NCBI RefSeq assembly: GCF_000711875.1
Contig: NZ_JONM01000026.1
Coordinates: 1-56,562 of the forward strand
DNA from: Andreprevotia chitinilytica DSM 18519
Lineage (GTDB): Bacteria > Pseudomonadota > Gammaproteobacteria > Burkholderiales > Chitinibacteraceae
Length of the DNA: 56,562 nucleotides
Direction of reading: 5' to 3'
Each line of letters starts with the position of its first letter. Position 1 is the first letter of the stretch. The notes under the pieces were generated by a model. That model searched no databases, was not told the DNA's origin, and saw only the letters and a program-made list of their open reading frames with translations. Shown here in pieces: positions 17,643 through 27,934 of this stretch. The position numbers and the translations under genes are program-made.

Positions 17643-18746
17643 ATGCTTGACGGCAATATCCTTACCCCTGACGGCTGGCGTTACGGTGAGCTCACTTTTG
17701 CGGATGGCCGAATCTCCCGGATCGGCGGCAAACACGCCAATCCCGCCGACAACAGCGATGACTACATCCTGCCCGGCTTCGTGGATCTACACATCCACGG
17801 CGCTCTCGGCTTCGACATGATGGATGGGGCTGAATCGGCGACGGCAATCGCCAGATTGCACGCCAGCCACGGCACAACGAGTTTGTTGGCGACGACGGTC
17901 TGCACCAGCCACGAGAAGCTGACTGCGCTGCTGAATGAACTCGCACCAATCATCCAGCAACGCCCGGCCAATGCCGCTCAACTATTAGGCGTGCACCTGG
18001 AAGGGCCGTATGTAAATCCCGGTCGGCTCGGCGGCCTGCCTGATGAAGCCCGTACCGCGGTGATGGCAGAGCTGGATCGCTATATGCAGCTCGTGCCGGT
18101 GAAGGTCGTCACGCTATCGCCGGAAATCGCCGGCCACGAAGCGGTAATCCGTGAACTGGCCGCACGCGGTGTGCGCGTGCAGGTTGGGCACTCACTTGGC
18201 AGTTATGAGGATGGCGTAAAGGCATTGGCCGACGGCGTGGCCGGCTTCACACACCTCTACAACGCCATGACCCCATTGGCGCACCGCGCACCCGGCATGG
18301 TCGGCGCAGCACTGGCACATGCTGAGTACAGCGAGCTGATCCCGGACCTGATCCACGTTCACCCCGGCGCGATGCGGGTGGCGCTGCGCAGTATCCCCAA
18401 ACTGTATTGCGTAACGGACGCCACCCAAACCGCCGGCCTGCCCGACGGCACCTATACCGGCCGTGGCCGCACGGTGACCAAGTGCCTGGGCGCCGTCACG
18501 CTGCCGGATGGCACGCTGGCGGGCAGCGCGCTAACGATGGATGTGGTGCTGCGGAATCTGGTCGGGCTGGGATTGGCGCTGGAAGATGCGTCGAACCGCA
18601 TTTCGCGCAATCCGGCGGATTATCTCGGTCTGGCAGATCGGGGCCGGCTGGCGATTGGGGCTTGGGGGGATGTGGTGGTGCTGGATCGTGAATTGCGGGT
18701 AAAGGCGGTGTATGTTGAGGGCGTTGAAATCAAGCCATTCGCCTAA
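17643..18746 (+). CDS. nagA: N-acetylglucosamine-6-phosphate deacetylase
   Basis: A 367-residue amidohydrolase that converts GlcNAc-6-P to GlcN-6-P and acetate in the cytoplasm. It has the metal-binding PGFVDLHIHGALGFDMMDG, GVHLEGPYVNPGRLGG (catalytic metal Glu), VQVGHSLGSYED, the metal His of FTHLYNAMTPL, and VTDATQTAGLPDGTY with the catalytic Asp. The start ATG is at 17643. It stands alone, without nagB or nagE next to it. With the chitinase at the right end it suggests use of chitin or of recycled cell-wall sugars. Confidence 0.96.
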   Translation: MLDGNILTPDGWRYGELTFADGRISRIGGKHANPADNSDDYILPGFVDLHIHGALGFDMMDGAESATAIARLHASHGTTSLLATTVCTSHEKLTALLNELAPIIQQRPANAAQLLGVHLEGPYVNPGRLGGLPDEARTAVMAELDRYMQLVPVKVVTLSPEIAGHEAVIRELAARGVRVQVGHSLGSYEDGVKALADGVAGFTHLYNAMTPLAHRAPGMVGAALAHAEYSELIPDLIHVHPGAMRVALRSIPKLYCVTDATQTAGLPDGTYTGRGRTVTKCLGAVTLPDGTLAGSALTMDVVLRNLVGLGLALEDASNRISRNPADYLGLADRGRLAIGAWGDVVVLDRELRVKAVYVEGVEIKPFA

Positions 18747-18756
18747 TTTCAACGCC
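18720..18756. terminator. Hairpin at the nagA stop codon, possible terminator
   Basis: A perfect 11-base stem GGCGTTGAAAT / ATTTCAACGCC surrounds the end of nagA; the stop is at 18744-18746. It is followed by TTCATTT, only weakly T-rich. It could also serve the convergent gene ending at 18782. Confidence 0.4.
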
Positions 18757-18781
18757 TTCATTTGGCAAGCAGTCGATCCAG

Positions 18782-19108
18782 TTACGGAGAAATATATACG
18801 TGCCGTACGTCCTCGGAACCAGCCGCCAAATTACATGTACCAAGCCCGCCAATAACGACTGATCGTTGTGAAGCTTGAGCGGCAAGGAGAGTGGCCAGAA
18901 TGTTTTTACCTGTAGATGTGGTGCCATCAAAAGTAAGTGGCCAAGCCGCTTGAGTGGAACAAGCCGCCCCGGTATAGGTGGTGCTGGTCTTAATCTGGCA
19001 AATATTTGTAAACGTATAGCAAACCACGCCGCTGATCGTGCCGCTGTAATCGGCATAAGCAGCCGACGAACCCGCGAGCAACACCGCCATCAATATCTTC
19101 TTGCGCAT
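18782..19108 (-). CDS. Small secreted cysteine-containing protein, unknown function
   Basis: A 108-residue protein with a clear signal peptide (MRKKILMAVLLAGSSAAYAD). The mature part begins YSGTISGVVCYTFTNICQIK and has four cysteines (near positions 30, 37, 50 and 91), suggesting two disulfides in the periplasm or outside. GAGGA lies 9 bases before the ATG. It is rich in Thr, Ala and Gly, with no repeats. I do not recognise a family. It lies between nagA (convergent) and gatB, with a separate ribosome-binding site and about 100 bases upstream for a promoter. Confidence 0.7.
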   Translation of the reverse strand: MRKKILMAVLLAGSSAAYADYSGTISGVVCYTFTNICQIKTSTTYTGAACSTQAAWPLTFDGTTSTGKNILATLLAAQASQRSVVIGGLGTCNLAAGSEDVRHVYISP

Positions 19109-19208
19109 TGAATCAAATCCTCAGAATCATTAAATATTGGCTGTGCGTCAAAACAGGACACATCCCCACCTTGAACACATCAGCCTGTTCATTTATTAGA
19201 ATTAACAG

Positions 19209-20648
19209 TCAACCCACTTTCTTCTTCAGCAACTCCAGCGCCATGGCCGGATTGGCCTTGCCACCGCTGCCCTTCATCACCTGCCCCACCAGCGAATTCA
19301 GCGCCTTTTCCTTGCCGGCACGATATTCCTCGATGGCTTTCGGATTGGCTGCAAGCACGGCATCGACAATTGCTTCAATCGCACCGGTATCGGTCTCTTG
19401 CTTTAGGCCGTCACGCTCGATGATGACGTCAGCGGCAGTCGCGTCAGTCGCCCCCGCCTCCCACATCTTCTTGAGCACGTCCTTGGCGGTCTTGTTGTTG
19501 ATGGTGCTATCCATCACGCGCTTGATCAGGCCAGCCAGGGCAACAGCGGAAACCGGGCTGGCGTCGATGTCTTTTTCCTCGCGGTTCAAGGTGGCAGAGA
19601 TATCGCCCATGATCCAGTTGGAGGCCAGCTTGGCATCGGCACCGGCAGCAACTGCCGCTTCGTAATAGGCGGCGAGCGCCTTCGAGCTGGTCAGCGTGGC
19701 GGCGTCATAAGCCGGAATGCCATATTGCTGCTGAAAGCGCACCTGCATCGCAACAGGCAATTCCGGCAGTTCGGACCTCACGCGCTCCAACCATTCGTTC
19801 GAGATCACCAGCGGCGGCAAATCGGGATCGGGGAAGTAGCGGTAATCGTGCGCGTCTTCCTTGCTGCGCATCATGCGTGTCTCGCCAGTATCCGGATCGA
19901 ACAGGATGGTGGCCTGCTGGATCTTGCGGCCGTCTTCGATCTCGCCGATCTGCCATTGCACTTCGTATTTGATCGCCTGCTCGATGAATCGGAAGCTGTT
20001 CAGGTTCTTGATTTCGCGGCGGGTGCCGAATTCCTTCTGGCCTTCCGGGCGGACGGAGACGTTCACGTCGCAGCGAAAGCTGCCTTCCTGCATATTGCCG
20101 TCGCAAATCCCGATCCAGGTCACCAGCGAATATAGCGCTTTGGCGTAGGCGACTGCTTCGGCAGCCGAGCGCATTTCCGGTTCGGAGACGATCTCGAGCA
20201 GCGGCGTACCGGCGCGATTCAAATCAATACCAGTCTGGTGCTGAAAATCCCCGTGCAGGCTCTTGCCCGCATCTTCTTCCAGATGCGCGCGGGTGAGGTT
20301 GATGACCTTGTCGACGCCATCCACATTGATCGTGATCTGGCCGCCCTCGACCACCGGCAGTTCGAACTGCGAAATCTGATAGCCCTTGGGCAAATCCGGA
20401 TAGAAGTAATTCTTGCGCGCAAAGATGGAGCGCTGATTAACCTTGGCACCAATGGCGAGGCCGAACTGGATCGCCTTTTCCACTGCGGCACGGTTCATCA
20501 CCGGCAGTGCGCCGGGCAAGGCGATATCGACCACGGCGGTCTGCGTGTTCGGCTCTGCGCCAAAGGCCGTACTGGCCGGCGAGAAAATCTTCGATTTCGT
20601 TGTGAGCTGGGTGTGTACTTCCAGCCCGATGACGACTTCCCATTTCAT
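19209..20648 (-). CDS. gatB: Asp-tRNA(Asn)/Glu-tRNA(Gln) amidotransferase subunit B
   Basis: A 479-residue tRNA-binding and kinase subunit of the GatCAB complex. It activates mischarged Glu-tRNA(Gln) or Asp-tRNA(Asn) for amidation. It begins [21 protein letters not shown] and has [33 protein letters not shown] and [20 protein letters not shown], then [13 protein letters not shown]. The YqeY-like tail domain ends [11 protein letters not shown]. The start at 20648 is fixed by the conserved N terminus; a 52-codon upstream extension is not part of the protein. It is separated from gatA by the GNAT gene. Confidence 0.98.
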   Translation of the reverse strand: MKWEVVIGLEVHTQLTTKSKIFSPASTAFGAEPNTQTAVVDIALPGALPVMNRAAVEKAIQFGLAIGAKVNQRSIFARKNYFYPDLPKGYQISQFELPVVEGGQITINVDGVDKVINLTRAHLEEDAGKSLHGDFQHQTGIDLNRAGTPLLEIVSEPEMRSAAEAVAYAKALYSLVTWIGICDGNMQEGSFRCDVNVSVRPEGQKEFGTRREIKNLNSFRFIEQAIKYEVQWQIGEIEDGRKIQQATILFDPDTGETRMMRSKEDAHDYRYFPDPDLPPLVISNEWLERVRSELPELPVAMQVRFQQQYGIPAYDAATLTSSKALAAYYEAAVAAGADAKLASNWIMGDISATLNREEKDIDASPVSAVALAGLIKRVMDSTINNKTAKDVLKKMWEAGATDATAADVIIERDGLKQETDTGAIEAIVDAVLAANPKAIEEYRAGKEKALNSLVGQVMKGSGGKANPAMALELLKKKVG

Positions 20649-20679
20649 GGTGTCTGCTCTCTTCTTCGTTCGATCGTCG

Positions 20680-21423
20680 TCAGCATGGCTGACGGCGATA
20701 CCAATATTGATACTGCTCGGCAAAACCAAAACCAGCGTATAGCTCGACAGCCGGCGCATTTGCGGCCACCACTTGCAGCAGTCCTTGCGTTGCACCGGTT
20801 TCACGGCCCCAGGCCAGCAAGCTACTGACCAAGCGGCGGGCGTAACCCTGACGACGCGCCAGCGGTGTAGTCACGATGTCGAACAACAACACGCTATCCC
20901 ACTGCCGCACGGCAAAGCCGCAACATTTCGCCTCGCCGTTCTCCAATAACATGCCGAACACGACCGGTGCCTTGTAGCTCAGCAGCAGCTTTCCAGCCGC
21001 ATCACGCAACTTGCCGTCCAGTCCGCTCATGTTTGCAAACGCGGCAAACCACGGCATTTCAAGCGACGAACACAAAGCCACGTCCGCATCGAAACTCAGC
21101 AGTTGGCCCGCAAGCCGGGTGGTCTGGACACTGGACGGCTCGACCACTTCATAACCACGTTCGTCGAGCAAAGCATCCAGTTCCAGCGCCAGCCCGGTTT
21201 GCTTGAATACACAGGGCAATCCGGCCGCCCTGAATCGCTGCTCGGCATAAGCCAGTTTGTCCGCATTCGGCAAAGCACCGGCATAAAGCGGGCTGATTGA
21301 ATTGGCACGCTTGGTATACCCGTCAGCAAAACGCAACACCCAACCATCCAGCAGTTCGGTTTGCAGCGCCGGCCATGCCGACAGGGCCAACGCTTCAAGG
21401 TGCGCGATATCTGCGTCAGTCAT
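20680..21423 (-). CDS. GNAT family N-acetyltransferase inside the gat cluster
   Basis: A 247-residue acetyltransferase-like protein. The N-terminal half has [20 protein letters not shown], as in two-domain GNAT proteins. The C-terminal half has the acetyl-CoA site: motif [21 protein letters not shown] followed by [12 protein letters not shown], and motif [20 protein letters not shown]. The substrate is unknown. It sits 19 bases after gatA and 31 bases before gatB on the same strand, so it is probably co-transcribed with the amidotransferase subunits. Confidence 0.88.
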   Translation of the reverse strand: MTDADIAHLEALALSAWPALQTELLDGWVLRFADGYTKRANSISPLYAGALPNADKLAYAEQRFRAAGLPCVFKQTGLALELDALLDERGYEVVEPSSVQTTRLAGQLLSFDADVALCSSLEMPWFAAFANMSGLDGKLRDAAGKLLLSYKAPVVFGMLLENGEAKCCGFAVRQWDSVLLFDIVTTPLARRQGYARRLVSSLLAWGRETGATQGLLQVVAANAPAVELYAGFGFAEQYQYWYRRQPC

Positions 21424-21442
21424 GGTTGACCCAAACAGCCGC

Positions 21443-22885
21443 TTACAGCGTCGGCGCTTTCAGATGCCAATCCGTCGCTTGCTGGAACTGATAAGCCACA
21501 TTCAGCATCTTCGCTTCGCCAAAATAGTTGCCGATCAATTGCATGCCGACCGGGCGACCGTTCGAGCCGAAACCTACCGGCACGCTCATGCCCGGCAAAC
21601 CGGCAAGATTGACGCCCAGCGTGTAGATGTCTTCCAGATACATCGCGACCGGATCGGCGTTCTTCTCACCCAGGTTCCAAGCGGTGTTTGGCGCGACAGG
21701 GCCGGCGATCACATCGCAATGCGCGAAGGCGGACTGGAAATCGTTGGCGATGATGCGGCGAATCTTTTGCGCTTGCAGGTAATAGGCGTCGTAGTAACCG
21801 TGGGAGAGCACGTAGGCACCGGTCAGAATGCGGCGCTTCACTTCCCAGCCGAAACCTTCGGCGCGGGTCTTTTCATACATTTCGGTCAGGCCGTCATAGT
21901 CCGCAGCGCGGTGGCCGTAACGGACGCCATCGAAACGAGACAGATTGCTCGACGCTTCGGCCGGGGCGATCACGTAATAAGCCGGGATGGCGAGCTTGGT
22001 GTTGGGCAGGCTGATTTCGACCACGGTCGCACCGAGTTTTTTCAGCTCGGCAATCGCGGTCTCGATCGCGGCGGCGACATCGCTCGCCAGACCTTCCGCA
22101 AAGTATTCACGCGGCAGGCCGACACGCAGACCAGCAAGTGGGACATTCAGATCACGCGTGTAGTCTTCCTTGGCGTGTTCCAGGCTGGTCGAATCACGTT
22201 CGTCGAAACCGGCCATTACGTTCAGCAGCAGTGCGCAGTCTTCGGCGGTATGCGCCATCGGGCCGCCCTGATCGAGCGACGAGGCAAACGCCACCATGCC
22301 GTAACGGCTGACGATGCCATAGGTCGGCTTGATGCCGGTGATGCCGCAGAAGCTGGCTGGCTGGCGGATCGAGCCGCCGGTATCGGTACCGGTCGCGGCC
22401 GGGACGAGGCCCGCGGCAACGGCGGCGGCAGAACCACCCGAGCTGCCGCCCGGCACGGCGTTCAAGTCCCACGGGTTTTTTACGGCACCGTAGAAGCTGT
22501 TTTCGTTGGACGAGCCCATGGCGAATTCGTCCATATTCAACCGGCCCAAGGTGACGAGGCCAGCAGCCTTCATCTTGGCGACGACGGTGGAATCGTAGGG
22601 CGAGACGAAGTTGTCGAGCATCTTCGAGCCGCACGTGGTCTTCCAGCCTTCGGCACAGAAGATGTCCTTGTGGCCGAACGGCACCCCGGCGAGCGGCGCG
22701 TTGCCTGCCGCGCGCAAAACATCTGCGGCGCGGGCTTCGGCAAGCGTTTTGTCCGCATCGACCGTGACGAAAGCGTTGAGCTTCGGGTTGAGCGTATCGA
22801 TCTTCGCCAGGTAGTCCTGCGCGAGCTCGACGGCCGATGTCTTGCCGGCGGCAAGCAGATCGGAAAGCTGTTTGATTGTTTGCAT
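21443..22885 (-). CDS. gatA: Asp-tRNA(Asn)/Glu-tRNA(Gln) amidotransferase subunit A
   Basis: A 480-residue glutaminase subunit that supplies ammonia to GatB. The amidase signature Ser-cis-Ser-Lys triad can be read: Lys in [11 protein letters not shown], and the Gly/Ser-rich [15 protein letters not shown] with [17 protein letters not shown]. Length is typical. It is 84 bases downstream of gatC, in a gap filled by GTGAGG-type repeat sequence. Confidence 0.98.
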   Translation of the reverse strand: MQTIKQLSDLLAAGKTSAVELAQDYLAKIDTLNPKLNAFVTVDADKTLAEARAADVLRAAGNAPLAGVPFGHKDIFCAEGWKTTCGSKMLDNFVSPYDSTVVAKMKAAGLVTLGRLNMDEFAMGSSNENSFYGAVKNPWDLNAVPGGSSGGSAAAVAAGLVPAATGTDTGGSIRQPASFCGITGIKPTYGIVSRYGMVAFASSLDQGGPMAHTAEDCALLLNVMAGFDERDSTSLEHAKEDYTRDLNVPLAGLRVGLPREYFAEGLASDVAAAIETAIAELKKLGATVVEISLPNTKLAIPAYYVIAPAEASSNLSRFDGVRYGHRAADYDGLTEMYEKTRAEGFGWEVKRRILTGAYVLSHGYYDAYYLQAQKIRRIIANDFQSAFAHCDVIAGPVAPNTAWNLGEKNADPVAMYLEDIYTLGVNLAGLPGMSVPVGFGSNGRPVGMQLIGNYFGEAKMLNVAYQFQQATDWHLKAPTL

Positions 22886-22910
22886 GGCGCTTTGGGATAT
22901 AAGAGCGTTA

Positions 22911-22976
22911 GCGTGAGGCGCAGTGGGAGTGAAGAGCAGGTTTACCCCTCACTCCTTCCCCCTCACGCCTCACTCA
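22911..22976. repeat. GTGAGG-rich inverted tract between gatC and gatA
   Basis: The left part (22911-22935) reads GCGTGAGGCGCAGTGGGAGT. The right part (22944-22976) is the same kind of sequence inverted (CCCCTCACTCC...CCTCACGCCTCACTC). The gatC stop codon (22970-22972, minus strand) is inside the tract: GAGTGAGGCGTGAGG. Similar tracts lie at the mreB, rodA and fimbrial junctions. Confidence 0.6.
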
Positions 22977-23257
22977 ATGACTTTGGGAACCAGATAGAGG
23001 CCGTTCTCAACCGCGGGTGCGACCGCCTGGAAGGCTTCGCGGCGATTGGGGGCCGTGGCGGCGTCATCTCGCAGGCGCAGCGCGACATCTTGCGCATGGG
23101 CCATCGGTTCGATGCCGGTGGTATCAACTGCACGCATTTCTTCAATCAAACCGAAGATGCGATTAAGCTGTGTGTGCGTTGCAGCAATTTCTTCGTCGGA
23201 TACGGCGATGCGGGCCAGTTTGGCGATGCGCCGTACGTCGTCCAGTGATAGGGACAT
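22970..23257 (-). CDS. gatC: Asp-tRNA(Asn)/Glu-tRNA(Gln) amidotransferase subunit C
   Basis: A 95-residue stabilising subunit of GatCAB. It has the family start [20 protein letters not shown], the central [24 protein letters not shown] and the end [16 protein letters not shown]. It is first in the gatC-gatA-GNAT-gatB unit and divergent from mreB, as in many betaproteobacteria. Confidence 0.97.
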   Translation of the reverse strand: MSLSLDDVRRIAKLARIAVSDEEIAATHTQLNRIFGLIEEMRAVDTTGIEPMAHAQDVALRLRDDAATAPNRREAFQAVAPAVENGLYLVPKVIE

Positions 23258-23282
23258 GGCGGTAATTCTCCCCCTCTAAACC

Positions 23283-23312
23283 TTCATTAACGTCAGCGCC
23301 TTAGGGTATCAT
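23283..23312 (+). promoter_or_regulatory. Candidate promoter for mreB
   Basis: TTCATT (23283-23288) and TATCAT (23307-23312) are 18 bases apart in the gatC-mreB intergenic region. They would give a leader of about 85 bases before the mreB ATG at 23405. The match to the sigma-70 consensus is moderate only. Confidence 0.35.
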
Positions 23313-23323
23313 ACCGCCCTTGA

Positions 23324-24448
<1,125 letters not shown>

Positions 24449-24546
24449 GTGAAACGCGAGGCGTGAGGAGCGTGTTCTATCTAATCTAGTGGGTTGGATA
24501 TACCGCTCCGCCACCTCACACCTCACCCCTTACTGCCTCACTCATC
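24449..24546. repeat. GTGAGG-rich inverted tract between mreB and mreC
   Basis: It begins directly after the mreB stop with GTGAAACGCGAGGCGTGAGG and ends with the inverse kind, CACCTCACACCTCACCCC...GCCTCACTC, just before the mreC ATG at 24548. About 40 bases of unrelated sequence lie between. It could form a hairpin in the mre mRNA. Confidence 0.55.
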
Positions 24547-24547
24547 A

Positions 24548-25441
24548 ATGCAATCGACTCAACCCGCCTTTTTCAAGCAGGGACCGAAGCCGCTCACGCG
24601 GCTTCTGATCTTCTCGGCCCTGTCATTCGTCCTCATCGTGGGTGACGCACGTTTTGCCATGCTCGGCCGCGTGCGCGAGCAGGTTTCAATTCTGCTCTAC
24701 CCCTTGCAATGGCTCGCCACGGCCCCATTCTCGGCCGTCCGCACCACGAATGACTTCTTCACCAAACAAACACAGTTGCTGGCTGAAAACCGCGAGCTGC
24801 ACGATGCGCAGCTTGCTGCCCAGGCCCAGGCGATGCAGTTGACCGCGCTGGAAGAAGAAAATCGCCACCTGCGTCAACTAACCGCCACCCAAGCTTCGCA
24901 GCCGCAAGCGACGCAATTGGTCGAGATTCTCTACAACGGCCGCGACCCGTTCTCCGCCAAATTGATCGTCGATCGCGGCGACAAGCAAGGCGTGCGCAGC
25001 GGTCAGGTCGCCATCGATGCCAAAGGCGTCGTCGGCCAGGTGGTGCGCGTACAGCCCTTGACCAGTGAAGTACGGCTGATTTCGGATCGGAACCACATGG
25101 TGCCGGTCGAGGTCGCACGCAATCAGCTGCGCACGGTCGTGTACGGAATGGGCCGCGCCCAGCCGCTGGAAATCCATAATCTGGCGCCGAACGCCGACAT
25201 CGAACCGGGCGATATCCTGCGTACATCCGGCATCGATGGCTTGTATCCAGCCGGACTACCCGTTGCGAAAGTGATCAAGGTTGATCGCCAGGCGACCTCA
25301 TTTGCGCGCATCATCTGCGTGCCGCTGGCCGAGATCGATCAACATCGCTTCCTGCTGTTGCTCGAACCGCCCGCCGCGCGCCCGCCCTACCCCGCCGAGG
25401 CCCCCGCTTCGGCTCCCGTTGCGAAAAAAAGAGGCCGCTGA
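24548..25441 (+). CDS. mreC: Rod shape-determining protein MreC
   Basis: A 297-residue bitopic inner-membrane protein that links MreB to the periplasmic elongation enzymes. It has one membrane helix (about 20-37, RLLIFSALSFVLIVGDAR), a periplasmic coiled coil (about 75-125) and the double beta-barrel MreC core with VDRGDKQGVRSGQVAI, GVVGQVV and LRTSGIDGLYPAGLPVAKV. The ATG at 24548 is preferred over the upstream 24494 start because the earlier codons read through repeat sequence. Its stop overlaps mreD by one base. Confidence 0.95.
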   Translation: MQSTQPAFFKQGPKPLTRLLIFSALSFVLIVGDARFAMLGRVREQVSILLYPLQWLATAPFSAVRTTNDFFTKQTQLLAENRELHDAQLAAQAQAMQLTALEEENRHLRQLTATQASQPQATQLVEILYNGRDPFSAKLIVDRGDKQGVRSGQVAIDAKGVVGQVVRVQPLTSEVRLISDRNHMVPVEVARNQLRTVVYGMGRAQPLEIHNLAPNADIEPGDILRTSGIDGLYPAGLPVAKVIKVDRQATSFARIICVPLAEIDQHRFLLLLEPPAARPPYPAEAPASAPVAKKRGR

Positions 25442-25947
25442 TGCCCGTTTCCAGCCAGATTCTGCGCCCAGTCAGCGTATGGGTCATTGCACTCAGCTTT
25501 GCGCTGGCGCTACTGATCAATCTATTGCCGTGGCAAAGCAGCGTCTCCAACCTATCGCCCGATTTCGTCGCGCTGATGGTGTTGTACTGGACGCTCAACC
25601 AGCCGCGCCGGGTTGGCGTGGGTTGGGCCTTCCTGTTGGGCATCGTGATGGACGTGGGCGATGGCAACGTACTCGGTCAACACGCCCTTGCCTACTCCGT
25701 GATCACCTACCTGATCCTGTCGCGCCAGCGGCTATTCGCTGTCTTCCCGTTCTGGCAACAGGCACTGGTCGTGCTCGGGCTGCTCACGCTCGGCCAGACC
25801 ATCATGCTGTTGATCCAGTTTTCGCTGGGTGCGAGCTTTATCGGCTGGGGTTACTTCGTCGGCAATATCCTGGCTGCCGTGCTGTGGACGCCCCTGTCGA
25901 ACCTGATGTTGTCGCATCAACGCAAGCCGCTGTCCGACTCCCTGTGA
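25441..25947 (+). CDS. mreD: Rod shape-determining protein MreD
   Basis: A 168-residue inner-membrane protein with about five membrane helices (for example VWVIALSFALALLINLLPW and ALVVLGLLTLGQTIMLLIQF). The family motif region FVALMVLYWTLNQPRRVGVGWAFLLGIVMD is easily seen, and the end is ILAAVLWTPLSNLMLS. Its start overlaps the mreC stop (TGATG), so translation is coupled. Confidence 0.95.
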   Translation: MPVSSQILRPVSVWVIALSFALALLINLLPWQSSVSNLSPDFVALMVLYWTLNQPRRVGVGWAFLLGIVMDVGDGNVLGQHALAYSVITYLILSRQRLFAVFPFWQQALVVLGLLTLGQTIMLLIQFSLGASFIGWGYFVGNILAAVLWTPLSNLMLSHQRKPLSDSL

Positions 25948-25969
25948 TTCCCGTTGCGACCCATCAGTC

Positions 25970-27934
25970 ATGAAATACCAACGCCAGCGCGCGATGTTCT
26001 CCCGCCCCATCAAGGGCCGCGTTCGCCCGCCCTCTACCAATGAGCTGAAGAATCCGAATAGCGAGCGCTATGCGTTTCAATTGCGCATCGTGGTCGCCGC
26101 GCTGTTCGTGCTGGCCTTGTTTGGCGTCCTGTTCGCCCGCTTCATCTGGCTGCAGGCGCTGCAGCATGACAAATACCAGACCCTGGCCGAAGCCAACCGG
26201 ATCTCGCTGGTGCCGATCCAGCCATCACGCGGCATCATCAAGGATCGCAACGGCATCGTGCTGGCGCACAACTATTCAGCCTATACGCTGGAAATCACGC
26301 CCTCCAAGCTGCCGGACAATCTGGAAGCCAGCATCCAACGCTTGAACCAGATCATCGAAATCACGCCCAAGGATCGCCGTCGCTTCAAGAAGCTGATGGA
26401 GGAAACCAAGGATTTCGAATCGCTGCCGATCAAGACCCGTCTGACTGACGAGGAAGTCGCCCGCTTCGCCGCCAACAGCTACCAATTCCCCGGTATCGAA
26501 GTGAAAGCGCGCCTGTTCCGCCAGTATCCGATGGGCGAAATCGCCAGCCACCTGATCGGCTATATCGGCCGCATCAACGACCAGGATCTGACCGACCTCG
26601 AAGACGCCGGCCAGCTTGCCAACTATCGCGGCACCGATCACATCGGCAAGCTCGGCATCGAGCAATCGTATGAAGAGCAATTGCACGGCACTACCGGCTT
26701 TGAAGAAGTCGAAATCGACTCTGGCGGTCGAGCCGTGCGCACCCTGCGCCGCACGCAACCAGCGCCGGGCGAGAACCTGATTCTCTCGGTCGATATCAAG
26801 CTGCAGCAGATCGCCGAAAAAGCATTTGGCGACAACACCGGTGCGCTGGTTGCGATCGACCCGAAAACCGGCGGCGTGCTGTCGTTCGTCTCCAAGCCCG
26901 GTTACGACCCCAACCTGTTTGTCGATGGGATCGACCCGCAGAACTGGAAAGACCTGAACGAATCGCCGGATAAGCCGTTGAACAACCGGGCGTTGCGCGG
27001 CACTTATCCACCTGGCTCGACCTTCAAGCCCTTCATGGCACTCGGCGCACTCGAAGGCCACTTCCGCGCAGCCGGCTACGCCTTCCCCGACCCCGGTTTC
27101 TTCTGGTTCGGCGGCCACCAGTTCCGCGACGACAAGGTCGGCGGGCACGGCATGGTGGATATGTACAAATCCATCGTGGTGTCTTGCGACAGCTATTACT
27201 ACTCGCTCGCCAACACCATGGGCATCGATAACATCTCCCGCTTCATGGGGCTGTTCGATTTCGGCTCGCAGACCGGCATCGATATCGATGGTGAAGTCAC
27301 CGGCGTGCTACCCAGCCCGGAGTGGAAGAAAAAACGTTTCAAGAACCCGGCGCAACAGAAGTGGTTCGCCGGCGAAACCATCTCGATCGGCATCGGCCAG
27401 GGCTACAACGCCTACACCCCGCTGCAGATGGCCCATGCGACCGCCACGCTGGCCAATAACGGCGTGATGTTCAAACCACACTTGGTGCAGTTCATCGAAA
27501 ACACCACCAATGGCACCAAGACTGCCATTGAGCCGAAACCTACCAAGACGCTCCCGTTCAAGCAGGAAAACCTCGACGTGATCCATCGCGCCATGGTCGG
27601 CGTCGTCAAGGAAGGGACCGGCGCGCGGGCGTTTGCCGGTGCGCAATATGAAGCCGCCGGCAAGACCGGCACGGCGCAGGTATTCAGCCTCAAGGGCGGC
27701 AAGTACAGCGAGAGCGGCACCAAGAAACGCCTGCGCGACCATGCGTGGTTCATCGCCTATGCGCCAGCCAACGACCCGAAGATTGCGCTCGCTGTATTGG
27801 TGGAAAACGGCGGTTTTGGCGCGGCAGCGGCGGCCCCGATCGCCCGGCAGGTGCTGGACTACTACCTGCTCGGCAAAGAGCCGAAAGCACCGGCAATCAG
27901 CGCATCCGATGTAGAGAGCGTGACTGATGATTAA
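25970..27934 (+). CDS. mrdA: Penicillin-binding protein 2 (peptidoglycan transpeptidase)
   Basis: A 654-residue class B penicillin-binding protein that crosslinks peptidoglycan during elongation. It has a single membrane anchor (about 35-60), a pedestal domain beginning ISLVPIQPSRGIIKDRNG, and a transpeptidase domain. The active-site serine is in YPPGSTFKPF, the second motif in VSCDSYYY, and the third is AAGKTGTAQV. The stop overlaps rodA by 8 bases. A basic N-terminal extension (about 30 residues) before the membrane helix is longer than in E. coli. Confidence 0.97.
   Translation: MKYQRQRAMFSRPIKGRVRPPSTNELKNPNSERYAFQLRIVVAALFVLALFGVLFARFIWLQALQHDKYQTLAEANRISLVPIQPSRGIIKDRNGIVLAHNYSAYTLEITPSKLPDNLEASIQRLNQIIEITPKDRRRFKKLMEETKDFESLPIKTRLTDEEVARFAANSYQFPGIEVKARLFRQYPMGEIASHLIGYIGRINDQDLTDLEDAGQLANYRGTDHIGKLGIEQSYEEQLHGTTGFEEVEIDSGGRAVRTLRRTQPAPGENLILSVDIKLQQIAEKAFGDNTGALVAIDPKTGGVLSFVSKPGYDPNLFVDGIDPQNWKDLNESPDKPLNNRALRGTYPPGSTFKPFMALGALEGHFRAAGYAFPDPGFFWFGGHQFRDDKVGGHGMVDMYKSIVVSCDSYYYSLANTMGIDNISRFMGLFDFGSQTGIDIDGEVTGVLPSPEWKKKRFKNPAQQKWFAGETISIGIGQGYNAYTPLQMAHATATLANNGVMFKPHLVQFIENTTNGTKTAIEPKPTKTLPFKQENLDVIHRAMVGVVKEGTGARAFAGAQYEAAGKTGTAQVFSLKGGKYSESGTKKRLRDHAWFIAYAPANDPKIALAVLVENGGFGAAAAAPIARQVLDYYLLGKEPKAPAISASDVESVTDD

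Noticed and set aside
21302-23248. Open frame of 648 codons on the plus strand across gatA and gatC
   Set aside because: Antisense shadow of two recognised genes. It also crosses the repeat tract between them without sign of a real protein.
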